A stretch of DNA of 64,000 nt from Bradyrhizobium sp. S69 (GCF_009766005.1 NZ_LMUK01000046.1:1-64000), one strand, 5' to 3'. Positions 16,791 to 26,231 are shown, counted from the first letter of the stretch. Translations and numbers: made by a program. The notes: generated from the sequence alone by a model not told the origin.

Positions 16791-17813
16791 CTATCGTTTG
16801 ATGGGAAAAACCGTCTTCCAGTCTCGCTTCATGTCGATGACCGTCCACTCCTTTGCGGCCGCCTGGTCCAGCGCCTTGTCGAGTTTTCCGATTTTTGATT
16901 GCCGGTCGTAGGCGTATTCGCGTTCCGCATCGGTGTGGTGGACGAGACCGGCAAAGCGCGCGCCCGCGCCTGCAGCCGTCCATTGCAGCATCTGCAGATC
17001 GCCGTCGGAGTTGCCGAACGCGAAGATCGGACGACGCCCGATGAAGCGGTTGATGCCGACCGGCTTGCCCGGGCCGTCGTCGACGAATTCGATCTTTGCC
17101 GTCTTGAGCAGTGACGGCTTGCCGCTCGCATCGATCTGAAATGTGACAACGCCGGACGAGCCGACCACCTGCTCGGGCGGAATGCCGTAGATTTTTTCCA
17201 TCCATGGCCGCATGAATTCGACGCCGCCGCCGGAGACCACAAAAGTCTTGAAGCCATTGGCGCGCAAATAAGCCAGCAGTTCCAGCATCGGCTGGTACAC
17301 GAGATCGGTGTAGGGACGGTTGAAGCGTGGATGGCGCGCGTCGACGGTCCAGTCCAGCACGGCCTTGCTAAACTCGTCCGTCGTCATGCCGGCGTGGGTC
17401 GCCGCCATGATCTGCAGCATCCCCTTCTCACCGGTCGCGGCGAGCGCCTCCATGTCCTTGTTGAGGAGCGCCTTGAACGGCTGCGTCGAATTCCATTCCG
17501 GGTGCTGCGGCGCCATTGCCTTGATGCGATCGAATGCGAAGGCGACCTGGAAATAGACCGGTTGCTCGCACCACAACGTGCCGTCATTATCGAAGGTCGC
17601 AATGCGCTGCTCGACCGGAACAAAGTCGACGCCGCCCGGCGTCGTGACGCGGGAGACAAAATCGATGATGGATTTCTTGACCGCGCCGCCGTTCCAGGAA
17701 GGAAGCGGATCGCTTTGGGCCGACACGCCGGCGCAGGCGATCACGACAAAACTGACAGCGAGCAGCGTCACGACAAATGATCGTCGAACAATGAACGCTG
17801 CAAAAACAAACAT
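16791..17813 (-). CDS. Exported HAD-superfamily phosphatase
   Basis: The 340-residue product starts with a long hydrophobic signal segment (to about residue 32, ending CAGVSAQSD). HAD motif I is FDNDGTLW (Asp75 and Asp77), motif II lies in KTFVVSGGG, and motif IV is IFAFGNSDGDLQML. This is the phosphoserine-phosphatase-like branch, but it appears to act in the periplasm. Its substrate is unknown. It lies between the arylsulfatase (79-bp gap) and DUF3302 (7-bp gap), which suggests a second ester-hydrolysing activity alongside the sulfatase. Confidence 0.9.
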   Translation of the reverse strand: MFVFAAFIVRRSFVVTLLAVSFVVIACAGVSAQSDPLPSWNGGAVKKSIIDFVSRVTTPGGVDFVPVEQRIATFDNDGTLWCEQPVYFQVAFAFDRIKAMAPQHPEWNSTQPFKALLNKDMEALAATGEKGMLQIMAATHAGMTTDEFSKAVLDWTVDARHPRFNRPYTDLVYQPMLELLAYLRANGFKTFVVSGGGVEFMRPWMEKIYGIPPEQVVGSSGVVTFQIDASGKPSLLKTAKIEFVDDGPGKPVGINRFIGRRPIFAFGNSDGDLQMLQWTAAGAGARFAGLVHHTDAEREYAYDRQSKIGKLDKALDQAAAKEWTVIDMKRDWKTVFPIKR

Positions 17814-17892
17814 GTCAAACCTCTAATTGAGGTTGCGAGGATACAAGTCATACCGGCCCGTCCTCGGGCGAGCCAGCATGTGCGCGCCGAAC

Positions 17893-19716
17893 TCAGCGCT
17901 GCTGGAGGCGCTGATCGATCATCCTGTTCAGATTGCCGCGAATCCGGTCGAGATCCAGCCCCTCCGTCAACGCCTTTTTCTGCTTCATGCTGTCCAGCGT
18001 GCTTTCCATGATGTTCGCCGGGTTGAAGCTTGGCGGGAACGAACGTGGCGGAAACTCCTTGAATGTCGCTATGAACTTGAAGACCTCCTCGTTCATTCCG
18101 TAGACGTTTCCGACGTGATTTATGATCCAGTCCCAGTAGGTGTTGGAGGTGAAGTCGGCCCGCTCAAACGGGTCCTGCATCAGGTTGAACATTTTTTGCA
18201 GGCGAAGCGTCGTGAACGGCTCGGCCCAGAGCCCCATCGTGCCTTGCATGCGCTGTTCGGAAAACACGTACTTGTAGTCTCCCCACCGCATGCCGACGAG
18301 GAGGCCGTCATCATCGGCATAGAAGAACTTGTCGCGGGCGCTCTTGGTGCCGTTGTTGTTGGCCGCGGTGCCGCTGACGTTGCGCAGGAATTGGGACTGG
18401 TCGTACCCGTCGAGGTGGACCTTGTAACTGACGCCGTTCGCGGCGTAGCCCGCCATGAGCTTGTTGACGATGTCGGGCTCGCCCGCAACGGCGCAGAACG
18501 TGGGAATCCAGTCGTTGTGGCTCATGATTTCATTGCTAACCGTGCCGGGCTTGATGGCGGCCGGCCAGCGCACCAGGCACGGCACCCGAAAGGCGCCTTC
18601 CCAGTTGGTGTTCTTCTCGCTGCGGAACCAGGTCATGGCGCCGTCCGGCCAGGTGTTCATGTGTGGTCCATTGTCGCTGGAGTAGACCACGATGGTGTCG
18701 TTGGTGACGCCCATGTCATCGAGCGCCTTGAGCAAGGCGCCGACGGTATCGTCGTGCTCTTCCATGCCGTCGATATATTCGCTATCCCCGTGGGTGTAGC
18801 GACCGCGATGATCGGTGCGGACGTGGGTGCGCAGGTGCATACGTGTCGCGTTGAACCAGACAAAGAACGGCTTGCCCGCCGTCTGTTGGCGCTTCATGAA
18901 GTCGATCGCCGCGGCCGAAGTCTCGTCGTCGACCGTCTCCATGCGCTTCTTGGTCAGCGCTCCGGTGTCCTCGATGGTTTGCTTGCCGACCTTGCCAAAG
19001 CGCGGATCGACCGTGGGATCATCGCTGTCGGTGGCCTTGCATTTGAGAACACCGCGTGGACCGTATTTCGCGAGATAGGCGGGGTCCTTCGGATAATCGG
19101 GCAGTTCCGGCTCCTCCTCCGCATTGAGATGATAGAGATTGCCGTAGAACTCATCGAAGCCGTTCACGGTTGGCAGCGATTCGTTGCGGTCACCGAGATG
19201 GTTTTTCCCGAATTGCCCGGTACCGTAACCAAGGTTTTTGAGCAGACCGCCGATCGAGGGATCAAGCTGGCTCATGCCCATCGGCGCTCCGGGGAAGCCA
19301 ACCTTGGTGAGGCCGGTACGAATGCCGTGCTGCCCGGTGAGGAAGGCCGCGCGTCCGGCGGTGCACGACTGCTCGCCATAGTAATGCTGCAGCTTGAGGC
19401 CCTCGCGGGCGATGCGATCGATGCTCGGGGTCTCGTAGCCCATCAGGCCACCCGAATAGGCGCTGATGTTGGCAATGCCGATATCGTCACCCCAGATCAC
19501 GAGGATATTGGGTTTGCGGCCGGATGGTGGAGGTGGAGTCGCTGCGGGGGAAGCCGGCGCGGCCTTTTGCGCCTGCGCCAGCGCGCCGGAGGTTATCGTC
19601 GCCGCCGCCATCAGCGCCGACGAGCCAAGCAGGATCTTGCGGCGGCTGAGTGCGCGGTCTTCCGTCTCGTTCAATGAAGCTTCGTGCCGGTCTTGCTCCT
19701 TGGTGTCGTCGGGCAT
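17893..19716 (-). CDS. Tat-exported arylsulfatase
   Basis: From the ATG at 19716 (GAAGGAG upstream) the product is 607 residues. A twin-arginine signal (ALSRRKILLGSSALMAAA) is followed by the sulfatase domain: metal-binding IWGDDIG, and the formylglycine motif CTAGR with the modified Cys at about residue 118, followed by the TGQHGIRTG element. Further motifs include VVYSSDNGPHMN and LVRWPAAIKPG. Type I sulfatases need Cys oxidised to formylglycine; the gene 33 bp upstream encodes the enzyme that does this. The substrate is unknown. CxAxR rather than CxPxR is seen in a minority of family members. Confidence 0.94.
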   Translation of the reverse strand: MPDDTKEQDRHEASLNETEDRALSRRKILLGSSALMAAATITSGALAQAQKAAPASPAATPPPPSGRKPNILVIWGDDIGIANISAYSGGLMGYETPSIDRIAREGLKLQHYYGEQSCTAGRAAFLTGQHGIRTGLTKVGFPGAPMGMSQLDPSIGGLLKNLGYGTGQFGKNHLGDRNESLPTVNGFDEFYGNLYHLNAEEEPELPDYPKDPAYLAKYGPRGVLKCKATDSDDPTVDPRFGKVGKQTIEDTGALTKKRMETVDDETSAAAIDFMKRQQTAGKPFFVWFNATRMHLRTHVRTDHRGRYTHGDSEYIDGMEEHDDTVGALLKALDDMGVTNDTIVVYSSDNGPHMNTWPDGAMTWFRSEKNTNWEGAFRVPCLVRWPAAIKPGTVSNEIMSHNDWIPTFCAVAGEPDIVNKLMAGYAANGVSYKVHLDGYDQSQFLRNVSGTAANNNGTKSARDKFFYADDDGLLVGMRWGDYKYVFSEQRMQGTMGLWAEPFTTLRLQKMFNLMQDPFERADFTSNTYWDWIINHVGNVYGMNEEVFKFIATFKEFPPRSFPPSFNPANIMESTLDSMKQKKALTEGLDLDRIRGNLNRMIDQRLQQR

Positions 19717-19749
19717 GCTGCGCTCCTTCTTCACTGTGAGGACTGACAA

Positions 19750-20739
19750 TTATTCCGTGGCTGGAGTCCTCTTCACGCAACGGAATCCGACGTGACTGGT
19801 TGAGGTATCGACGGCCTCGGCGTGCCGCGCCGCAGGCCGGTAGCGGCGGCAATAGTTCGGCGCGCAGAGATGCGAGCCGCCCTTGATGACCTTGCGCGGA
19901 ATTTTGATATTGGGCTGGCGCGGATCGAAGCTCGTCTCTTCGCGGCCGCCGCGCGGGTTTTCGGGAATGCAGCAGGCCTTCGGCGCATCGGCCGCGTGCT
20001 TCGGCGCATACCAGTCCGAGGTCCATTCCCAGACATTGCCGATCATGTCGTGCAGGCCGTAGCCGTTCGGTGGAAACGCCGTTACCGGCGAGGTGCGTTC
20101 GTAGCCATCGGCGTTCAGGTTCTGCGCGGGAAATTCGCCCTGCCAGGTGTTGGCCATGTGCATGCCACCGGGCGTTAATTCATCGCCCCAGCCGAATTCG
20201 GCACCGTCGAGGCCGCCGCGTGCGGCGAATTCCCATTCGGCCTCGGTCGGCAGGTCTTTTCCTGCCCATTGCGCATAGGCGAGCGCGTCGGCAAACGACA
20301 CGTGCACGACCGGATGGTTGTCGTGCGTATTGATATTGCTTTTCGGTCCATAGGGGTGGCGCCAGTCCGCCCCCTTCATGAAATCCCACCACTGGCTCCA
20401 GTCGCGCAGATTCGCCACGCGCGGCGGCGGCGAGAATACCAGCGAGCCGGCATAGAGCATGTGTGGCAGCGCGCCGGGGTAATATTTCGGGTCGGGCGGA
20501 ATCTCGGCGGATGTCCGGTGGCCGGTCGCCTTGATGAAAGCCTTGAATTGACGGTTCGTCACCGGCGTGCGGTCGATCGAGAAATCATCGACCGTCACCC
20601 GATGCACCGGCGCCTCTTCGGGATAATGATCGCCCGACCCCATGCGGAACGTGCCGCCGGAAATTTGGACCATATCGCCGATCCGGTTATCCCCGGATGG
20701 CTGCTCGTTCCTGCCGATATCGTCCCTCAGCAACGTCAT
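19750..20739 (-). CDS. Formylglycine-generating enzyme (SUMF1/FGE family)
   Basis: The 329-residue protein has the FGE-sulfatase fold with VQISGGTFRMGS, VTVDDFSIDRTPVTN, LPTEAEWEFAARGG and GNVWEWTSDWY. The C-terminal catalytic stretch GGSHLCAPNYCRRYRPAAR keeps both active-site cysteines (Cys292 and Cys297 by my count), which distinguishes true copper-dependent FGE from the many Cys-less relatives. It should oxidise the CTAGR cysteine of the adjacent sulfatase, presumably before Tat export. It is the first gene of the six-gene unit. Confidence 0.95.
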   Translation of the reverse strand: MTLLRDDIGRNEQPSGDNRIGDMVQISGGTFRMGSGDHYPEEAPVHRVTVDDFSIDRTPVTNRQFKAFIKATGHRTSAEIPPDPKYYPGALPHMLYAGSLVFSPPPRVANLRDWSQWWDFMKGADWRHPYGPKSNINTHDNHPVVHVSFADALAYAQWAGKDLPTEAEWEFAARGGLDGAEFGWGDELTPGGMHMANTWQGEFPAQNLNADGYERTSPVTAFPPNGYGLHDMIGNVWEWTSDWYAPKHAADAPKACCIPENPRGGREETSFDPRQPNIKIPRKVIKGGSHLCAPNYCRRYRPAARHAEAVDTSTSHVGFRCVKRTPATE

Positions 20740-21282
20740 GGCATGTGCGCCAATTCAATTTGAGAAGTCCTGTTGCGGTATACGTCCCAAAAACCCTGCG
20801 TTCGATTCAGACCGGCGTGGAACCAGCAGTCATCGGGTGCCGACAGTGCGCCAACCCATCATGCTGGGCGAATGGCTGTTGCTAGAGCCAGAGTCATTGT
20901 CAAATCGTATTTTCGAAAACCGTTCCATATTTCATCCTTGGGTTGCACTGCGCGATCGATCGGTCAGAAATCCTTCCCTATTTTCGCTGCCCGAAGCTTC
21001 GAAGCGAGATCAGAACATCGCGCTGACACGGCGCACGTTTTCGGAAATTGTCTCGAAACACTCAATTCCTGCACGAAAACAGTGCACGGCAATCATTGAT
21101 CAATCGATTTCACCGCGTGCAAAGTTTTTCGATAATTCGAATGAAAGCGGCGCGATAGCCACAGTATGCAATTTCTTGATCGCCTAAAAGTAGAACTGCT
21201 GTTGTCGGGTCGAAATGTCGCATGAGTAATCGGACTGAAATTTGCGATCGTGTATCTTGCTTTCGGAAATGGAGGTGAGCAA
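20740..21282. other. AT-richer divergent intergenic region
   Basis: The 543 bp between the FGE gene and the outer-membrane gene are visibly less GC-rich than the flanks. The frames across it show no protein character. It should hold the promoters of the sulfatase unit and of the divergent outer-membrane gene, whose GGAGG lies at 21271. I see no strong palindrome. Confidence 0.6.
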
Positions 21283-22293
21283 ATGCGACAATATCGCATC
21301 GCCGCACTCGCTGCCGCAGCGGCGCTTTGCTTCAGCCAAAATCCCGCGAAGGCCGCCGAAGGCGGCATCGGCGCCTATCTGATGGGATCGCGCTCAAATG
21401 GCGCGGGGATCACGCCGCCTCCCGGCGTCTACTTCGAGGACGACACGTACTTCTACGACGCCAAGATCGGCGGCGGAAAATCGCTGCCGTTCGGCGGACT
21501 GCTGGTCGCCAATGTCTCGACGCAGTCGTGGCTCAACCTTCCGACCACGCTGTGGGTCACACCCGCCAAGATACTTGGCGGGGATCTGGCGTTCTCGCTG
21601 ACGTCGTCGGTTGGCGAACCGCGCGTCGGCGCCAGCCTGCTGGTCAATTCGCCGCGCTTCGGTCCAATCGGTCTCAACGTTACCGACGACCACACCAACC
21701 TGAGCGATTTCTTCATCCAGTCTTATCTCGGATGGCAGGCCGGTAACTTTCACTGGCAATTTGGGATCGGGGGCGTTGCGCCCTCGGGCACCTATGTCGC
21801 GGGGCAACTCTCAAACGCGTCGCTCAATCGTCCGGCGGTCGATCTGTTCGGCACGCTGACCTGGCTTGATCCCGCGATCGGTTGGGATCTATCTACCGCC
21901 GCTGGGTTTACGTTCAATCAGCCGAACACCGCCACCAACTATACCACCGGTGACGAATTCCATCTGGAGTGGGCGGCAACCAAATACATCACAAAGCAAT
22001 TTACGCTGGGCCTGGTCGGCTATTATTACCAGCAATTCACGCCCGACTCCGGCCTCGGCGCGGTCCTCGGAGGATTTGAAGGACGTGTCGTGGCGCTCGG
22101 CGGATCAATCGGCTACACGTTCGAACTCGGCAAACTGCCGGTCTCGACGCGCCTGAAAGTCTATCGCGAGTTCGACGCCGTCAATCATCTGGAGGGAACA
22201 TCGGGTTTCTTCTCGGTGTCAGTGCCGCTGGGCATCGATAGCTCCGTCGCGACCGTCGATGCGGGCAGATCCGTCAAAGCCAAATTACAGTGA
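21283..22293 (+). CDS. Outer-membrane beta-barrel protein, phenol-degradation MetA-pathway/SphA family
   Basis: From the ATG at 21283 (GGAGGTGAG upstream) the product is 336 residues. A signal peptide (MRQYRIAALAAAAALCFSQN, cleavage near KAAEGG) precedes a protein made of alternating amphipathic beta strands rich in Gly, Tyr and Trp, with GIGAYLMGSRSNGAGITPPP near the start as typical of the family often labelled transporter or MetA-pathway-like. The last strand ends in GFFSVSVPLGI. It is divergent from the FGE/sulfatase unit and may be the outer-membrane port for the same substrate; that link is inference. Confidence 0.85.
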   Translation: MRQYRIAALAAAAALCFSQNPAKAAEGGIGAYLMGSRSNGAGITPPPGVYFEDDTYFYDAKIGGGKSLPFGGLLVANVSTQSWLNLPTTLWVTPAKILGGDLAFSLTSSVGEPRVGASLLVNSPRFGPIGLNVTDDHTNLSDFFIQSYLGWQAGNFHWQFGIGGVAPSGTYVAGQLSNASLNRPAVDLFGTLTWLDPAIGWDLSTAAGFTFNQPNTATNYTTGDEFHLEWAATKYITKQFTLGLVGYYYQQFTPDSGLGAVLGGFEGRVVALGGSIGYTFELGKLPVSTRLKVYREFDAVNHLEGTSGFFSVSVPLGIDSSVATVDAGRSVKAKLQ

Positions 22294-22464
22294 TTGCACC
22301 CGCTGCCTTGCGAAAACTGCCAGCCCGCGGGACCGCGACAAACGTCGTAGATCGCCAAGGTCCGCCGTCATTGTTCGACCTCCCGCACAGCCTGTTCCGA
22401 TTGCGCCCTATTATCGCGCGGGCTGATGCGCCGTACATAGCCGGTGGAACAGAGGAGAGTGACC

Positions 22465-23346
22465 ATGATCGACATCAGCAAAGCCGGAACGTTCGCGCTT
22501 GGCGGCCGCGTGGTGAAGCGGCTCGGCTATGGCGCGATGCAACTGGCCGGACCGGGCGTGTTCGGGCCGCCGAAAGACCGCAAGAGTGCCATCGCGGTGC
22601 TGCGCGAGGCGGTGGCGAGCGGTGTCAATCACATCGACACCAGCGACTTCTACGGTCCGCACGTCACCAATCAGCTGATCCGCGAGGCATTGCATCCTTA
22701 TCCCACCGATCTCGTCATCGTCACCAAGATCGGCGCCCGGCGCGGCAATGACGCCTCATGGATCCCGGCGTTCTCGCGCGGGGAATTGATTGCGGCTGTC
22801 CACGACAATTTGCGCAATCTCGGCCTCGATGCGCTCGATGTGGTCAATTTGCGCTGCATGTTCGGCATCCATGGACCCGCCGAGGGATCGATCGAGGCGC
22901 CGCTGACGGTGTTGGCCGATCTGCAGCGACAGGGCCTGGTGCGTCACATCGGGCTCAGCAACGTCACGGCTGCGCAGATCGCGGAAGGGCGTCGGATCTG
23001 CGAAATCGTATGTGTGCAGAATCTCTATAATCTGGCGCATCGCGACGACGACGCACTGATCGACGAACTGGCGGACGCCGGCACGGCCTATGTGCCGTTC
23101 TTCCCGCTCGGCGGCTTCACGCCGCTGCAATCGACCACCTTGTCGGATGTCGCCACGAGATTAGGCGCCACGCCGATGCAGGTGGCGCTCGCCTGGCTAC
23201 TCCAGCGCGCGCCCAACATCCTGCTGATCCCCGGCACCTCATCGCCGCAACATTTGCGTGAAAATCTCGCCGCGGCCGATTTGAAACTGACGCGCGACAC
23301 GGTGGCCCTGCTGGATCAGATCGCGGCCGACACGGTGCCAGCTTGA
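22465..23346 (+). CDS. Aldo/keto reductase family oxidoreductase
   Basis: The 293-residue protein (ATG 22465 after GAGGAGA) has the (beta/alpha)8 aldo/keto reductase pattern: LGYGAMQLAGPGVFGPPKD, the catalytic Asp-Tyr pair in HIDTSDFYGPHVTN, a Lys in LVIVTKIGA, and NADPH-contacting VALAWLLQRAPNILLIPGTS near the C terminus. It is a short-form bacterial reductase; the substrate cannot be inferred. It stands alone, downstream of the outer-membrane gene, and is followed by a palindromic repeat. Confidence 0.92.
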   Translation: MIDISKAGTFALGGRVVKRLGYGAMQLAGPGVFGPPKDRKSAIAVLREAVASGVNHIDTSDFYGPHVTNQLIREALHPYPTDLVIVTKIGARRGNDASWIPAFSRGELIAAVHDNLRNLGLDALDVVNLRCMFGIHGPAEGSIEAPLTVLADLQRQGLVRHIGLSNVTAAQIAEGRRICEIVCVQNLYNLAHRDDDALIDELADAGTAYVPFFPLGGFTPLQSTTLSDVATRLGATPMQVALAWLLQRAPNILLIPGTSSPQHLRENLAAADLKLTRDTVALLDQIAADTVPA

Positions 23347-23391
23347 GGCGTCCGAGAGCGCGAGGATTATTGATCGAATCGGCCGCGATTT

Positions 23392-23548
23392 CCCTTCACC
23401 TCTCCCGTTGGGAGAGGTCGGCGCGTAGCGCCGGGTGAGGGGTTATCGCCTCTCGTTTGAAATAAGAGCCCTCACCCGATTTGCACCGGACGATGCTTCG
23501 CATCGCCGGGAGCAAATCGACCTCTCCCCACCGGGGAGAGGTGAAGGG
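23392..23548. repeat. Large inverted repeat, CCCTTCACCTCTCCC family
   Basis: CCCTTCACCTCTCCC at 23392-23406 is mirrored by GGGGAGAGGTGAAGGG at 23533-23548. Nested arms (GGTGAGGGG / CCCTCACCC, and CGATGC / GCATCG) can make a branched hairpin. It fills most of the gap between convergent genes and may terminate both. A lone GTCATCCCGCTCTAG arm, shared with the repeat at 30676, follows at 23579-23593. Confidence 0.85.
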
Positions 23549-23610
23549 AGCGCACGGATAGCCCCGACTCATCCAATGTCATCCCGCTCTAGCTATCCGA
23601 TAGCGAGGAG

Positions 23611-24225
23611 TCATGCCGGGAGCGGCCCCTCGATCCCTTGAACTTCACGCACCGCGTCGCGAGTGGCGATCCGCGCGTGATGCGCGACCAGGTTCGGGTA
23701 GGCGCGGATGTCAAAACCAACACGGGGTGCCCAGCCTGTGATCGCATACAAGCCCACGTCGGCGATGGAGTAGTCCTCGCCCAGGAGATAATCGTGCGTC
23801 GACAAATGCTGGTCGACAAAGGCGAAGCGCGCCTTCAGCCGCTCGCGGAAAACATCCTTCGCTCGCTCGTCCAGTGCCGTGTAGAACAGCGGGCCAAGAG
23901 CTCCCTTGTGCAGCTCGCTGGAGAGGAAATTCAGCCAGGCCTGCAGCCTCGCCCGCGCGACGGTTCCGTGCGCCGGCGCGAGCTTTCCGGCTCCATCGCG
24001 GTCCGCGATGTACTGGGCGATCGCGGCGGCCTCAAGAAGCACGCCGCCATCATCGAGCACCAAGGCCGGTACGTAGCCCAGCGGGTTTATCGCGTGGTAG
24101 TCCTCGCCATCCGCCGTCTTCTTGCTGGCTTCATCAATCCTTACGGCGACAAACGAAAGACCACTCTCGATCAAGGCGACATGGGGCATCAGCGATATGG
24201 TGCCCGGCGCGTAGTATAGCTTCAT
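23611..24225 (-). CDS. Glutathione S-transferase, beta-class (GstA-like)
   Basis: The 204-residue protein has the thioredoxin-like N domain (MKLYYAPGTISLMPHVALIE, NPLGYVPALVLDDG with the cis-Pro, LLEAAAIAQYIAD) and an all-helical C domain including DYLLGEDYSIADVGLYA. In beta-class enzymes a Cys at about position 10 is catalytic; here that position is Ser10 in TISLMP, so the usual Cys is not evident. It probably conjugates or reduces small electrophiles. It lies alone, convergent with the aldo/keto reductase gene. Confidence 0.92.
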   Translation of the reverse strand: MKLYYAPGTISLMPHVALIESGLSFVAVRIDEASKKTADGEDYHAINPLGYVPALVLDDGGVLLEAAAIAQYIADRDGAGKLAPAHGTVARARLQAWLNFLSSELHKGALGPLFYTALDERAKDVFRERLKARFAFVDQHLSTHDYLLGEDYSIADVGLYAITGWAPRVGFDIRAYPNLVAHHARIATRDAVREVQGIEGPLPA

Positions 24226-24307
24226 GTAGGCATCTTCCTGCGCCTCCCGGTCAACCGACGTTCAGGTGGCCTGTTTGCCGGGCGGACGTTAATGCGCGCA
24301 GGTCGAG

Positions 24308-25639
24308 ATGCCAATCCGACCTCCTGTTGCGCTGCTTCCGCATGCCCAATATCGCGCCATAACGCTTGACCTGAAGGCGCTGGCCGCCGTAATTGCGGCT
24401 GCCGTGGAAATTTCTTCTCGATTGTCCCCTGATTCGAAGTCATTCATTCCCGACTCGCGCCGGGCGTGGATGCGGCTTGCCGTGGCTGTGCTGATCGGCG
24501 CGTTGGGCAGCGTCGGGATGTGGTCGGTGGTGGTCGCGCTGCCGACGGTGCAGGTGGAGTTCGCGGCGAGCCGTGGCACCGCGTCGCTGGCCTATACGCT
24601 GGCGATGCTCGGCTTCGGGTCCGGCGCGGTGCTGACCGGAAAGATCGCCGACCGCTACGGCATCGTCACCGCGATCGGGCTCGGCATCGGCATCCTCGGC
24701 CTCGGTTATATCGGCGCCGCAACCTCGTCGTCGATCTGGCAGTTCATCCTGGTGCATTTCGCCATCGGTCTCGGTTCGTCCGCGACCTTCGGTCCGCTGA
24801 TGGCGGAAGCCTCGCACTGGTTCGACCGTCACCGGGGCCTCGCGGTCGGCATCGCCGCCAGCGGCAATTACATCGGCGGCTCGATCTGGCCGCCGCTGTT
24901 GAACTGGGCCATGCAGTCGTTCGGCTGGCGCACCACCCACATCGCGGTCGGCATCTTCACCGCAATTGCGATGACGCTGGCGCTGGCGATGTTGCGCCTG
25001 CTGATGGGGGCGGGGGTGCGGCGCAGCCACGTCAATGCGGCGCAGCCGCGGGTCGATTTGCGGTTGTCGACCAACGCGCTGACGGCGATCCTGTCGATCG
25101 CGGGCGTCGGCTGCTGCGTCGCGATGTCGATGCCGCAGGTCCACATCGTCGCCTATTGCGGCGATCTCGGTTACGGCGTGACGCGGGGCGCCGAAATGCT
25201 GTCGCTGATGCTAGGCTTCGGGATCGTCAGCCGCATCGGTTCCGGATTTCTCGCCGACCGGATCGGCGGCATCGCCACCTTGCTGATCGGCTCGCTGGCG
25301 CAGGGCTTTGCGCTGTTGTTCTATCTGTTCTTCGACAGCCTGACCTCGCTCTACCTGATCTCGGCGATGTTCGGCCTGTTCCAGGGCGGCATCGTGCCGA
25401 GCTACGCCATCATCGTGCGCGAGGCGATGCCGGCGCAGGAAGCCGCGACCCGCGTCGGTATCGTGATCTTCGCGACCGTAATCGGGATGTCGTTCGGCGG
25501 CTGGGTGTCCGGCGTAATCTTCGACGCCACCGGCTCCTACGCCGCGGCGTTCTTGAACGGGCTGGGCTGGAATGCGCTGAATATCACCATCGTGACGGCG
25601 CTGCTGCTTCGCGCGCGGCAGCGGTTGGTGCTGGCGTAA
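24308..25639 (+). CDS. MFS transporter, monocarboxylate/oxalate-type
   Basis: The protein has 12 apparent transmembrane segments. The first (LAVAVLIGALGSVGMWSVVV) begins about 57 residues into the 443-residue frame, so the N-terminal extension is doubtful and translation may start nearer 24470. The MFS loop 2-3 motif is GKIADRYGIVTAIG, and loop 8-9 carries FLADRIGGIATLL. The general form matches MFS carriers of the monocarboxylate/oxalate group. No catabolic genes are adjacent, so the substrate is unknown. Confidence 0.88.
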   Translation: MPIRPPVALLPHAQYRAITLDLKALAAVIAAAVEISSRLSPDSKSFIPDSRRAWMRLAVAVLIGALGSVGMWSVVVALPTVQVEFAASRGTASLAYTLAMLGFGSGAVLTGKIADRYGIVTAIGLGIGILGLGYIGAATSSSIWQFILVHFAIGLGSSATFGPLMAEASHWFDRHRGLAVGIAASGNYIGGSIWPPLLNWAMQSFGWRTTHIAVGIFTAIAMTLALAMLRLLMGAGVRRSHVNAAQPRVDLRLSTNALTAILSIAGVGCCVAMSMPQVHIVAYCGDLGYGVTRGAEMLSLMLGFGIVSRIGSGFLADRIGGIATLLIGSLAQGFALLFYLFFDSLTSLYLISAMFGLFQGGIVPSYAIIVREAMPAQEAATRVGIVIFATVIGMSFGGWVSGVIFDATGSYAAAFLNGLGWNALNITIVTALLLRARQRLVLA

Positions 25640-25685
25640 GACGGGGACACGTCGTCTCGGCATTCCGCCGGGACACACCGGAACC

Positions 25686-25781
25686 GTCATCCTGAGGAGC
25701 GGCCATTTGGCCGCGTCTCGAAGGATGGTGTTCGCGGCCATCCTTCGAGACGCGCGCAAGAGCGCGCTCCTCAGGATGACG
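25686..25781. repeat. REP-like inverted repeat, GTCATCCTGAGGAGC family
   Basis: GTCATCCTGAGGAGC at 25686-25700 is mirrored by GCTCCTCAGGATGAC at 25767-25781, with inner arms GTCTCGAAGGATGG/CCATCCTTCGAGAC. The total is 96 bp, exactly the length of its relative at 48182-48277. It lies between convergent genes and could act as a transcription barrier. Confidence 0.9.
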
Positions 25782-25823
25782 TCGGTGATTGCTTCGTAGG
25801 CTCGTTCATCGGGACGACGGTTG

Positions 25824-26231
25824 TTACACCGCTTGCCCGGCCTTGATCAGCACGCAGCCGATGATCTTCAGGCTGCCGTCGGGCTGCTGCTCCAGCGTGT
25901 ACAGCGCTTCCCAGGCTTCGCCGTCGGCATCGAGGATGTGAACGCGCTGCGCGATCTTGCCGTCCGCGACCTGGGCCTCGCCGAATTCAAAACTCTTGTG
26001 GCGATACACCGGGGCGTAGTTTCGCTGCACCATCGACAGGAAAATATCGGGCTGGTGGAACATGCCCTGGATCGCGGGCGCGGCGTAGGAATAGGCGGTC
26101 GCCGCATCGTCGCGGCCGAACGCTTCGACCTGCGAGGTGATGATGCCTTGCGCCGTGGCGAGGTCATTTCCGGCGCGGGCAGGGGCGGCAAGGCCGATCA
26201 GCAAGGCGGCGAGCAAAACGAAGGCGCGCAT
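25824..26231 (-). CDS. DUF4864 secreted protein
   Basis: From the ATG at 26231 (GGGAG upstream) the product is 135 residues. A signal peptide (MRAFVLLAALLIGLAAPARA) is followed by a compact cystatin/NTF2-like domain of the DUF4864 type (ITSQVEAFGRDDAATAYSYA, FLSMVQRNYAPVYRHKSFEF, ALYTLEQQPDGSLKIIGCVL). Function is unknown. A longer frame from 26318 would bury the signal peptide. It lies 141 bp downstream of the caspase-like gene on the same strand, so they may share a transcript. Confidence 0.85.
   Translation of the reverse strand: MRAFVLLAALLIGLAAPARAGNDLATAQGIITSQVEAFGRDDAATAYSYAAPAIQGMFHQPDIFLSMVQRNYAPVYRHKSFEFGEAQVADGKIAQRVHILDADGEAWEALYTLEQQPDGSLKIIGCVLIKAGQAV

Noticed and set aside
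17827-19677. 616-residue plus-strand frame opposite the arylsulfatase
   Set aside because: The minus strand has Tat signal, CTAGR and metal motifs; the plus frame has none.
20642-21187. Open frames of 108-181 residues between the FGE gene and the outer-membrane gene
   Set aside because: They have odd composition, no ribosome sites, and one overlaps the FGE coding start; treated as promoter region.
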